Source: UBA937 sp031549725
GTDB taxonomy: Bacteria; Spirochaetota; Spirochaetia; Treponematales; Breznakiellaceae
Assembly (NCBI GenBank): GCA_031549725.1
Contig: JAVBPH010000056.1
Coordinates: 25,484 to 89,483, forward strand
Direction: 5' to 3'
Length of the DNA stretch: 64,000 nucleotides
The position numbers and the translations under genes are program-made. A model generated the notes under the pieces. It was not told the origin of the DNA and did not search any database. It saw nothing but the letters and a program-made list of their open reading frames with translations. Within the stretch, counting starts at the first letter, position 1. Every line of letters begins with the position of its first letter. This document shows, one piece after another, positions 16,061 through 23,782 of the stretch.

Positions 16061-17410
16061 TTATTTACTTTCCTGGAACAGGGTTGTTACCTTGGAAGCC
16101 GCCTCATCCAGCACGGGTTTCACATCCCGCTTGCGCAGGATCAGGGAGTTGAATGCGGTACCAATGGTGTCGAGGTACTCTTCGTTCTTGGAAATAGTGG
16201 GGAATGTGGTTTCGGGAACCACCGCATTAAGACCATGCTGATAAGCACTGAGCCAGTCCGCGGGATATTTCTTTGCCAGTTCAGGATCGGTAAGGGCGGA
16301 TGAACGGGCAGCAATGCCGCCTTCCAGGGCAAGTTTCCTTGAAGTTTCCGGACCGGTAATCCAGGACAGGAAAAGGAAAGCCGCTTCTTTATGTTTTGAT
16401 GCGGTGCTCATACTTACCGCCCAGGCGCCGCCGGTGGGTTTGCTTCCCGCAGGGCCGGCAGGCATGGGGGCATAACCGACTTTTCCGGCTACCAGGGATT
16501 TTTCCACATCCTCAAACTGGGACATGAAAACGCTCATATCCAGATACATGGGAGCTTTTCCCTGCTGAAAGTCGGATACACATTCATACCAGGTATAGTT
16601 ACCTACACCGGGAGGGCCGAATTCCCGGGCCAGGGTGGTGTACATATCCGCACCCTTGATACCTTCGGGACTGTTGAACACGGCCTTGTTGTACTGATCA
16701 CTGTCAGCTATTTTTCCGCCGTAGGACCAGATCACACCGGTACAGTTACTTACGGTATGAATTTTCTGTCCCCGGAGAAGGATCCCTGCGGGATATTCTT
16801 TCTTAAGAAGCTTGGCGGTTTCATATAACTCATCAAAGATTGCGGGAACCTTAAGACCCTTCTGCTGGAAAATATCCTTGCGGTAGAAAAGGATCTGCTT
16901 TTCCCCGGATACGGGAATTGCATAGAGGCTTCCCTTCACGGTGAAGGCCTGCTTAAAGGAAGGACTGATATCATTAACATTATAAGCGGTCTTATCCACC
17001 AGGTCCCGGCGGTTAAGCCAGGGTTCCAGGTTTTCAATCCATCCGGCCAGAGCTGCCTGGGTACAGATGGAGTCCATCATGACAATATCGAAGGTTCCGG
17101 CTCCGGAGGAAAGGTCCACCAGGCGTTTGGTCATGAATTCATCCTGGGCATATTCATCAATAATGATTTTTATTCCCGTTTTCTGTTCGAATTCAGCTAT
17201 CACACTGCGGATTGTGGTAGTATAAATATGTTTGTTCATCCCCAGATGCAGGGTAGTCCCGGAATATTTTTTCCAGGCAATACCATCTGCGGAAACCGCA
17301 TTTCTTTCGGCATCCGAAATTCCTCCGGATGGTTTTGTATCCTGACTTCCACCGGCAAATACGGGAAATACAATACTTAAGCACACAAGCAGGATTAATA
17401 AACGACGCAT
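16061..17410 (-). CDS. Extracellular sugar-binding protein of an ABC importer
   Basis: 449 residues, family 1 solute-binding protein. The signal peptide is about residues 1-19 (LLILLVCLSIVFPVFA), followed by GGSQ. There is no lipobox cysteine at the cleavage site, so it is probably a soluble periplasmic protein. AGGAGG lies 6 bases before the ATG. It delivers sugar to the two permeases encoded downstream. A strong promoter with an overlapping palindrome lies upstream, and the divergence from the ROK repressor cluster suggests sugar-controlled expression. The sugar is not identifiable. Confidence 0.9.
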   Translation of the reverse strand: MRRLLILLVCLSIVFPVFAGGSQDTKPSGGISDAERNAVSADGIAWKKYSGTTLHLGMNKHIYTTTIRSVIAEFEQKTGIKIIIDEYAQDEFMTKRLVDLSSGAGTFDIVMMDSICTQAALAGWIENLEPWLNRRDLVDKTAYNVNDISPSFKQAFTVKGSLYAIPVSGEKQILFYRKDIFQQKGLKVPAIFDELYETAKLLKKEYPAGILLRGQKIHTVSNCTGVIWSYGGKIADSDQYNKAVFNSPEGIKGADMYTTLAREFGPPGVGNYTWYECVSDFQQGKAPMYLDMSVFMSQFEDVEKSLVAGKVGYAPMPAGPAGSKPTGGAWAVSMSTASKHKEAAFLFLSWITGPETSRKLALEGGIAARSSALTDPELAKKYPADWLSAYQHGLNAVVPETTFPTISKNEEYLDTIGTAFNSLILRKRDVKPVLDEAASKVTTLFQESK

Positions 17411-17462
17411 ACGCTCCTCCTAAGCTTTTATTTAACGGGACAACTCCCGCTCTTTTCAATTG

Positions 17463-17497
17463 TTTATCATGATAAATCTGTTTTGTCTATTTGTCAA
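17463..17497 (-). promoter_or_regulatory. Promoter and operator candidate of the sugar operon
   Basis: On the minus strand TTGACA (17492-17497) and TATCAT (17469-17474) are 17 bases apart, a near-consensus promoter about 60 bases upstream of the binding-protein ATG. The perfect palindrome TTTATCATGATAAA (17463-17476) overlaps the -10 box, a good place for a repressor; the ROK protein encoded just upstream is the obvious candidate. Confidence 0.65.
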
Positions 17498-17580
17498 ACA
17501 ATTTAATTTTTTTTTCGAATAATATTATTCAATCATGAAAATTATATAAATAACAGGAAGGAGGATCGAAAACAGCGAAG

Positions 17581-17702
17581 ATAGATCCAAAGGTTTACAC
17601 AGAGGAAAAAAAATGAAGGCTGATAGGTACAAAACCGTGAATATAGTTCCAAAGACTTACACAGAGGTAAAAAAATGAAGATTGATAGATACAGCAGCAA
17701 CC
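17581..17702. repeat. 62-bp direct duplication with CACAGAGG core
   Basis: Two imperfect copies 62 bases apart (from 17581 and 17643) each read ATAG-TCCAAAG then TTACACAGAGG, an A-run and ATGAAG. The core is the complement of the CACCTCTGTGT motif repeated at 47569-47691. In each copy AGAGG plus the A-run looks like a ribosome site before ATG on the plus strand. The second ATG (17675) opens a 52-codon frame ending at 17833 inside the ROK gene 3' end. I do not recognise its product and doubt it is translated. Confidence 0.55.
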
Positions 17703-17813
17703 CTAATCTGTCCAGGACAGGACAAACGATAGGCCAGAAGGATCAATTCCTGGAAAAAATTATGTTATTTTGGATTAGAATGAAGATACCAAAAACTCGG
17801 GTTATCGTATCGA

Positions 17814-19031
17814 TTATTGGCCTGCAATTTTAGTGATAAGCTGGCGTTTAAAAAGCTCGCTGATACATAACAGGGCGGCTCCGGTGGCGGAACTATCCTC
17901 TTTAAGCTTGGAAAATTCTATAGCAAAGGTTGCATCCACCCAGGGAGCAGCCTCCCGGAGGGTGGCCTTGCGGATATAATCAAGATATGTGGGCCCAAGA
18001 ACGGTTAACCGCCCGGCAATCATTAGCATCCCCGGATCAACAAAGATAACTAGTTTTCCTATCAAACTGCCAAGGGTTGTCCCGGCATCCATAATAACCC
18101 TTAGGGCGAGCCGGTCCCCCTTATCAGCAGCAGATTTGATATCATTAATAGTGATTTTATTCTGCTGCCGGAATATTTCCGCCAGAACCGATTCCGGATG
18201 CTGTTCTGCCAGCTGTTCCGCTTTTTTTTCCACCGCGGGAACGCTGGCAATAGCCTCTATACAGCCGGTTTTTCCGCAGGAACATAGAGTTTCGTTGTCC
18301 ACAGAGATATGCCCGATGTTCCCGCCGCCGCCCTTTTCCCCGCGGTAGATATTCCCGTCAATGATAATTCCCGCACCAATACCGGTTCCTACTTTAACGC
18401 ACATCAGTGTTTTTAAATTCCGGCCCTTCAATTCCGCATATTCCCCCAGGGCAAGGGTATTTACCTCATTATCAATAAAAACATGACACTGGTACCGGTC
18501 ATGCAGGTATTTCTTTACCGGAAAAAGATGCCATCCCGGCATAAAAGCCGGATGAAAGGCCACCCCATCTTCATATTGTACCGGGGAAGGTAATCCCATC
18601 CCGATTCCCAAAAGGGGCATGGGGTTTTCCTGGTGTTTTTTCAGCAGTTCGTCGGTGCTGGAACAGATAAGTTCCAGCACCGGTTCGGGACCGCGCATGA
18701 GATCCACCGGAATACGAACCGATTCGATCATGGTCCCCTCAATGTCAAACAAGGCTATTCTGCAGCTTGATCCCCCCAACCCTAAGCCGAGGATATACCC
18801 CAATTTCCTGTTGAGCCGGAATTCGATATTTTTTCTTTTATTAGTGGTACTGGAGGAATCACTGATAATAAATCCAGTGGAAACCAGTTTATCACAATTA
18901 ATGGAAACCGTGGAACGGGAATACCCGCTGAGATCGCTCAACCGCACCTGGGAAATAGAACCGTGTTCTTTAATCAAGGAAAGCAGGGAGAAAACCGCCA
19001 GATCCGAATTTTTTTCCTGTTCAACTTTCAT
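17814..19031 (-). CDS. ROK family transcriptional regulator
   Basis: 405 residues from the ATG preceded by GGAG 6 bases upstream; a TTG eight codons earlier is less likely. The N-terminal winged helix-turn-helix (about residues 14-75, with LSDLSGYSRSTVSINCDK) precedes a ROK sugar-kinase-like domain. The zinc-binding signature CSCGKTGCIEA is intact, as expected for NagC/Mlc/XylR-type regulators that sense a sugar. It lies just upstream of, and in the same direction as, the sugar ABC importer genes, so it probably represses them and releases in response to the sugar or its phosphate. Confidence 0.9.
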   Translation of the reverse strand: MKVEQEKNSDLAVFSLLSLIKEHGSISQVRLSDLSGYSRSTVSINCDKLVSTGFIISDSSSTTNKRKNIEFRLNRKLGYILGLGLGGSSCRIALFDIEGTMIESVRIPVDLMRGPEPVLELICSSTDELLKKHQENPMPLLGIGMGLPSPVQYEDGVAFHPAFMPGWHLFPVKKYLHDRYQCHVFIDNEVNTLALGEYAELKGRNLKTLMCVKVGTGIGAGIIIDGNIYRGEKGGGGNIGHISVDNETLCSCGKTGCIEAIASVPAVEKKAEQLAEQHPESVLAEIFRQQNKITINDIKSAADKGDRLALRVIMDAGTTLGSLIGKLVIFVDPGMLMIAGRLTVLGPTYLDYIRKATLREAAPWVDATFAIEFSKLKEDSSATGAALLCISELFKRQLITKIAGQ

Positions 19032-19096
19032 AGGACACTCCATTCCGTAAAACAAATAATTAGAAAATTGTTTAGTATTTTGATAATATTTTTTTA

Positions 19097-19125
19097 ATTA
19101 TAAACTATATTATTCGATTTGTAAA
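19097..19125 (-). promoter_or_regulatory. Promoter of the ROK regulator gene
   Basis: On the minus strand TTTACA (19120-19125) and a perfect TATAAT (19097-19102) are separated by 17 bases, about 66 bases before the chosen ATG. The surrounding DNA is very AT-rich. Confidence 0.7.
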
Positions 19126-19196
19126 TATTTGAGCAGTCGGTATTTGGCTGCTATTTTACTTACTTTCTTTCACACCAACTATAAGGAGAAAAAATA

Positions 19197-19331
19197 ATGT
19201 ATTTCAATAAAAGTTTTATCGGTTTCATTACTTTCCTGTTTACATATGGTCTTTTTCTGCACGATACTTTTATTGTCTGCCCGGGCCTCTTTGGAAGACA
19301 CACATATTTAACTTTATACAACCCGGTTTGA
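19197..19331 (+). CDS. Small hydrophobic peptide candidate (44 residues)
   Basis: I do not recognise this product. The frame starts with ATG preceded by AAGGAG at 8 bases, a stronger ribosome site than many real genes here. It encodes MYFNKSFIGFITFLFTYGLF and then LHDTF, one hydrophobic stretch long enough to span a membrane, followed by a short polar tail with one Cys. It is read away from the ROK regulator and ends just before the asnA terminator. It may be a small membrane protein or a chance frame in AT-rich DNA. Confidence 0.3.
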   Translation: MYFNKSFIGFITFLFTYGLFLHDTFIVCPGLFGRHTYLTLYNPV

Positions 19332-19339
19332 GCGGTCAT

Positions 19340-19374
19340 AAAAAAGCTATGTTCAGAATAACTGAACATAGCTT
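19340..19374 (-). terminator. Terminator after asnA
   Basis: Perfect 13-base arms AAGCTATGTTCAG and complement around a 5-base loop, followed on the minus strand by a run of six T. It lies about 110 bases after the asnA stop. On the plus strand it may also end transcription of the small frame at 19197. Confidence 0.75.
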
Positions 19375-19481
19375 CTACTAAAATATAATATAACATGTTA
19401 TATCATTTAAAATGTCTATTTCTTCATCATTTACATGACAAATGTCATATAAATATTCATATTTTCCTAACCGAAATTTCC

Positions 19482-20513
19482 CTACATCAGGGGAACATTC
19501 CGGTTTTTGCATGCCCGGAGGGTTTCCTCGGGCCAGACCGAAGCCTGAACTTCCCCGATGTGGGCTTTTCTGAGAAAAAACATACAAAGCCTGGACTGGC
19601 CAATCCCGCCGCCGATGGTTTGGGGGAACTCCCCGGCCAGCAGCCGTTTATGCCAGAAAAGATTCTTCCGTTCCTCCATTCCCCGGATTTTCAGCTGTTT
19701 CTGGAGACTTTCCCGGTTAACCCGGATGCCCATGGATGAAAGTTCCAGCGAATCCTGCCGGACCGGGTCCCAAACGATGATATCACCATTAAGGCCCGGA
19801 AGGCCGTCCTCGGCAATGGTACACCAATCGTCATAGTCCGGAGCCCGGCCCCCGTGGATAGTACCGTCGCTTAATTCGCAGCCAATTCCCGATATAAACA
19901 GGGCGCCGTATTCCCTGGCCAGTTCCTTTTCCCGTTCCACCGGGGTAAGTTTTGGGTACCGTTTCAAAACTTCTTCCGCATGGATATGGAAAATCTTTTC
20001 GGGAAGGAGGGGCTGTATTTGGGGATACTGCTCGCAGACCACAAACTCGGTCTGTTTCAGGACCTCATAAATCCGGTTAACAATGCTGGTGATAAAAGCC
20101 TTTTTCCGGTCCTCTTCCCGCATGACCAGTTCCCAGTCCCATTGATCTACGTATATTGAATGAATCGCATCAATATCATCATCCGGACGGAGGGCATTCA
20201 TGTCCGTGTAGAGGCCCTTCCCGGTGCTGTAACCGTAATTGGCCAGGGCCATCCGCTTCCATTTTGCCAGGGACTGGACCACCTCCATTTCGGCGTCCCC
20301 CATCTGTTTAACCGGAAAATGGACCGGCCGTTCCACACCGTTCAAATCATCATTTATCCCTGATCCCTGGGGGACAAAAAGAGGGCTGGTAACCCGGGAA
20401 AGACGAAGTTCCGCAGAAAGATTCCTTTCAAAAAAATCCTTCACAAATTTGATTGCCTGTTCGGTTTGCCTAAGATCCAGAAGAGGAACATAGTCTGATG
20501 GTAGAATTTGCAT
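19482..20513 (-). CDS. asnA: Aspartate--ammonia ligase (asparagine synthetase A)
   Basis: 343 residues, close to the family length of about 330-345. It makes asparagine from aspartate, ammonia and ATP. The class II tRNA-synthetase-like fold is recognisable from segments such as RVTSPLFVPQGSGINDDLNG (about residues 40-59), the RPVHF strand, DQWDWE, and the C-terminal IGGGIGQSRLCMFFL (motif 3 arginine). AGGAG lies 8 bases before the ATG. An aldo/keto reductase remnant directly upstream shares its direction and may give it a transcript. Confidence 0.95.
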   Translation of the reverse strand: MQILPSDYVPLLDLRQTEQAIKFVKDFFERNLSAELRLSRVTSPLFVPQGSGINDDLNGVERPVHFPVKQMGDAEMEVVQSLAKWKRMALANYGYSTGKGLYTDMNALRPDDDIDAIHSIYVDQWDWELVMREEDRKKAFITSIVNRIYEVLKQTEFVVCEQYPQIQPLLPEKIFHIHAEEVLKRYPKLTPVEREKELAREYGALFISGIGCELSDGTIHGGRAPDYDDWCTIAEDGLPGLNGDIIVWDPVRQDSLELSSMGIRVNRESLQKQLKIRGMEERKNLFWHKRLLAGEFPQTIGGGIGQSRLCMFFLRKAHIGEVQASVWPEETLRACKNRNVPLM

Positions 20514-20515
20514 AT

Positions 20516-20713
20516 TTATACTCCTATGTGTGAGATTTCTTTAAGTCGGTTAAAATTTGGAAGATTATGGCGCCGCATTTCTGCGGTCCCCTCGCCGAAG
20601 ACGGTCCCACCCGGGGTTTCAAAATATCCCGGAGCAGCATTAAAATACGCTGTTCCGCCAAATCCTGAAAGAGATGTTTTTTTACCTGTTTTTCCGTAAT
20701 TCCGGTAAACCAT
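20516..20713 (-). pseudogene. Remnant of an aldo/keto reductase gene
   Basis: 65 codons with a strong GGAGG ribosome site. The first 20 residues (MVYRNYGKTGKKTSLSGFGG) match the N-terminus of aldo/keto reductases. Straight after comes YFNAAPGYFETPGGTVFGEG, resembling the next conserved strand (normally D-T-A-x-x-Y with a following S-E-x-x-x-G), but with the catalytic Asp changed to Asn and about 25 residues missing between. Frame and protein then end, whereas the full family is about 300 residues or more. I read this as a deleted, truncated copy that still has its translation start. Confidence 0.6.
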
Positions 20714-20807
20714 GATTATCCTCCGGCTGTTATAGTTTTTATTTTATGACAATTGTTACGGGTGTTTCAATGGAATGAAAAAAAAACCGCGGCTTTTGGG
20801 TTTCCGA

Positions 20808-20823
20808 TTCACCTCTGTGTTCA
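20808..20823. repeat. Single CACCTCTGTGT motif
   Basis: TTCACCTCTGTGTTCA, identical in core to the 22-bp tandem units at 47569-47691 and to the reverse-strand copies at 17581-17702. It lies in the recG-asnA spacer. Confidence 0.6.
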
Positions 20824-20885
20824 TCATGCTTTTTCAATACTTACCTGATGGTTAAAATCCCTGAAACCAGGTAAAAAGCTTTTCT

Positions 20886-20975
20886 TCATGGGTCCCATCG
20901 ATGCTTCGAGGGCCTCAGCACAAGCAGCCTTAGGGACCGGAGACACCCGGTGGTTGAGACTCTCAAAACCACCCG
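20886..20975. repeat. Dispersed repeat with GGTGGTT/AACCACC palindrome (copy 1)
   Basis: About 90 bases matching 28014-28105 on the opposite strand. It contains the palindrome GGTGGTTGAGACTCTCAAAACCACC and a second module, CGATGCTTCGAGGGCCTCAG. It is bracketed by near-identical AAAAAGCTTTTCTTC (20873) and AAAAAGGCTTTTCTTC (20980), possibly a target duplication. It fills most of the recG 3' spacer. Confidence 0.7.
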
Positions 20976-21006
20976 TCACAAAAAGGCTTTTCTTCGTTTT
21001 ATTATA

Positions 21007-23142
21007 TTACAGGGTCACGGTGGAAAAAGGCGGGGCTCTCCGCAGGACTTCGTCGATCATCCGGTGTTCGGGCTGCAGAAAGCCCGGGTCGGTTTCCAGG
21101 ATTCCGAAGGCGTCGGAACGGGCCCTGACCAGGGTATCCGCATCCCGGACGGGGTCGGCGATGCCCAGGTTGAGGTATCCCGATTGTTCGATCCCCGCTA
21201 TCTGGCCGGGGCCCCGGAGTTTCAGGTCCTCTTCGGCAATGATGAATCCGTCGGAGTTTTCCAGCATTACCAAAAGGCGCTTTTTGCCGTCCTCGGTGAG
21301 TTCATCCGAGTATACCAGGAAGCAGTAGGATTGGTCGGTTCCCCGGCCGACCCGGCCCCGGAGCTGGTGCAGGGCGGAAAGTCCAAACCGTTCCGCATGT
21401 TCGATAACCATGCAGCTGGCATTGGGGACATCCACCCCCACTTCGACCACGCTGGTGGCAACCAGGATTTTTATGGTTCCCCGGCGGAAGGCTTCCATGG
21501 TTTTCCGCTTTTCCTCATCATCCAGTTTTGAATGGATCAGGGCTGCGGGATAACCGGGAAATACCTCTTTCCCCAGACGTTCCGCCATGGACTGGGCGTC
21601 CTTCAGGTCCTTAGTTTCATCACCTTCGATTAATGGATATACAAAATAGGCCTGTCTGCCCGAGGCGAGTTCTTTTTTGACAAAATCGTATACCCTCTGT
21701 TCGCTGCTTTGTTTAGCCAGATGGGTTTTAATGGTTTTTCTTCCCGGCGGAAGGTCCCGGATAATCGACACATCCAGATCCCCGAATACCGTCAGGGCTA
21801 ATGTCCTGGGAATGGGGGTGGCGCTCATCATCAAAAGATGGGGATGATCCCCCTTGGCCATGATGGCTGAACGCTGCACCACCCCGAACCGGTGCTGTTC
21901 ATCCACCACCACCAGGCCCAGGTCTTTATACGCCACATCCCTGGAAAAAAGCGCATGGGTTCCTACCACAATATCGATTTCCCCCGCGGCCAGGGCCTTT
22001 AAAAGATGGTTCCGCCCTGCGGCCTTAATGTTTCCCGTAAGAAACGCCGGCCTGATCCCCAGGGGCTCCAGCAGCCGGGCGGCATTTTCCGCATGCTGCC
22101 GGGCCAGGAGTTCCGTGGGAGCCATCACCGCCGCCTGGGCGCCGGAATCCGCTACCCAGAGCGCGGCCAGGAAGGATACCAGGGTTTTCCCGGAGCCCAC
22201 ATCTCCCTGGAGCAGCCTTGCCATGGGATAGGGCCCGGCCATGTCAAGATTTATTTCTTCCACCGCGGACAACTGGCCTGGGGTAAGTTCAAAGGGGAGC
22301 CGTTCTATAAGCCGTTTTTGCAGGGGTGAAAATTCCCGGGTTCCGGAGATGTTTGCTAGGGATACCTCCCGGTTCTGCCCGGTTCCTGAAATCCTCGATG
22401 GGTTCCTCTCCAGGGCGCGCTTTCCCACCATTATTTCCAGGTAAAAAAGTTCTTCATATATTAAGGTTTTTTTTGCCGATTCCAGTTCAGCCAGGGTTAA
22501 AGGAAAATGGATTGCCCGGACAGCATCTGCCTTGGGCATGAGTTTTTCCCTTTCGCGGATATCCAGGGGAAGTTCATCCTCCAGGTATTTTCCGTATTGG
22601 TTCAGGGCGTTCCTGACAAGCTTGCGCAGCAGCCCCTGGGTCAGGTTTGCGGTTAAGGAATATACCGGAAGGATCTGTCCGAAATTTCCCTTTTTAATGG
22701 TATGCTGGATTAGCTGGTCTTCACCGTAATCTTCCCCCAATGCTTCAATTTCAAAAGCTGTGGACTGGATTTCCCCGTATTTATAATAGAACTTTCCCCA
22801 AAGCTGATAATAATTTCCTACCTGGAGCTGTTTTTCCAGAAAGGGACGGTTAAAACAAACCAGCACAGCCCGGGCGGTATCATCCTCCACATGAACCTTA
22901 AGGGTTCTCATCCTGCCCGCACCGAACCAGTCATGGGCCAGGACCTTAACCACGGTGCACACCGCTGGGTACCGGCTGAAATCCCTCAGGGGAACCACCA
23001 GGCTCCGGTCCTCCCAGTCCCGGGGATAGCGGCAGAGAAGACCCGCCACGTCATGGACACCAATCCCGGCCAGGGTTTTTACCGCCGCGGGGCCGGCCCC
23101 TTTGATTTGATCAATAGATGCGGAAAGTTCCCGGAGAAACAC
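21007..23142 (-). CDS. recG: ATP-dependent DNA helicase RecG
   Basis: 711 residues, near the family norm of about 690-700. RecG remodels stalled forks and branch-migrates Holliday junctions. The N-terminal wedge/OB region (about residues 50-140) is followed by helicase motif I GDVGSGKT (313-320), motif II DEQH (414-417), motif III MMSATPIPRTL and motif VI QLRGRVGRG. The start is GTG, 6 bases after the yggT stop, with no strong ribosome site, so expression likely depends on coupling to yggT. It forms an operon dnaE-yggT-recG. Confidence 0.96.
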   Translation of the reverse strand: MFLRELSASIDQIKGAGPAAVKTLAGIGVHDVAGLLCRYPRDWEDRSLVVPLRDFSRYPAVCTVVKVLAHDWFGAGRMRTLKVHVEDDTARAVLVCFNRPFLEKQLQVGNYYQLWGKFYYKYGEIQSTAFEIEALGEDYGEDQLIQHTIKKGNFGQILPVYSLTANLTQGLLRKLVRNALNQYGKYLEDELPLDIREREKLMPKADAVRAIHFPLTLAELESAKKTLIYEELFYLEIMVGKRALERNPSRISGTGQNREVSLANISGTREFSPLQKRLIERLPFELTPGQLSAVEEINLDMAGPYPMARLLQGDVGSGKTLVSFLAALWVADSGAQAAVMAPTELLARQHAENAARLLEPLGIRPAFLTGNIKAAGRNHLLKALAAGEIDIVVGTHALFSRDVAYKDLGLVVVDEQHRFGVVQRSAIMAKGDHPHLLMMSATPIPRTLALTVFGDLDVSIIRDLPPGRKTIKTHLAKQSSEQRVYDFVKKELASGRQAYFVYPLIEGDETKDLKDAQSMAERLGKEVFPGYPAALIHSKLDDEEKRKTMEAFRRGTIKILVATSVVEVGVDVPNASCMVIEHAERFGLSALHQLRGRVGRGTDQSYCFLVYSDELTEDGKKRLLVMLENSDGFIIAEEDLKLRGPGQIAGIEQSGYLNLGIADPVRDADTLVRARSDAFGILETDPGFLQPEHRMIDEVLRRAPPFSTVTL

Positions 23143-23148
23143 GTGTTT

Positions 23149-23736
23149 TTAGAACGGGAGACTTCGGAAAAGCACATCCAGGAGGAAAACCGCTATTCCC
23201 AGGATGATCCAGATAACCAAAAGAAAAACTCCGCAGGAAATAATACATTTCCGGGAATCGGTGGTTTGGAATTTGAAGATCCTTCTGTTCAGCCGGTACA
23301 GGATGGGCTGAGCCATGAGGTCGACAATCCGCCAGAACCCGTTGTATACGTCCCGGTTGGTGGAAAACGAGATAAGCTGAAGGATAAGCACCAGGATAAA
23401 AAATCCCAGGATAAAAGAAACAAATGACCAGATGGCGGACAATAATATGGCAAGAATATATCCAATGGTAATGTGCCCAAAACGCCCTATGGCATAAAAA
23501 ATATTGCTCAGCACCGAAAGCACCGCCATGGCCACAATGGGGGAAAAATCCAAGGTTGGCGTCTGGAAAGCCCGGAAACGCCTGAACCAGTTTAAGTAGG
23601 GATCACAAATGAGACCCAGGATTTCATATATTCTGCCCTGGTGGGGTCCCTGGATCCAGGATAAAATAACCCGGATCAAAATCAATATTAAATACAGATT
23701 GATTAACGAAGCAATAAAATACATCAACATTCCCAT
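23149..23736 (-). CDS. YggT family membrane protein
   Basis: 195 residues from the ATG preceded by AAGGAG; a much longer frame upstream lies within dnaE and is not needed. Two YggT-like units of paired hydrophobic helices are visible: residues about 3-25 with the pattern LILIRVILSWIQ, helices around 65-125, and a last helix near 170-192. YggT proteins are inner-membrane proteins of poorly defined role, in some bacteria tied to cell shape or turgor. It sits between dnaE and recG on one message. Confidence 0.85.
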   Translation of the reverse strand: MGMLMYFIASLINLYLILILIRVILSWIQGPHQGRIYEILGLICDPYLNWFRRFRAFQTPTLDFSPIVAMAVLSVLSNIFYAIGRFGHITIGYILAILLSAIWSFVSFILGFFILVLILQLISFSTNRDVYNGFWRIVDLMAQPILYRLNRRIFKFQTTDSRKCIISCGVFLLVIWIILGIAVFLLDVLFRSLPF

Positions 23737-23782
23737 AAAAACTCCTTTTATAAATCGGGGAACAGGATCCCGCGGGAAAGTG

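Noticed and set aside
17675..17833. 52-codon frame beginning MKIDRY, considered as an anti-sigma factor FlgM fragment
   Set aside because: Only the first few residues are vaguely similar, and its end overlaps the ROK gene; evidence is too weak for a call.
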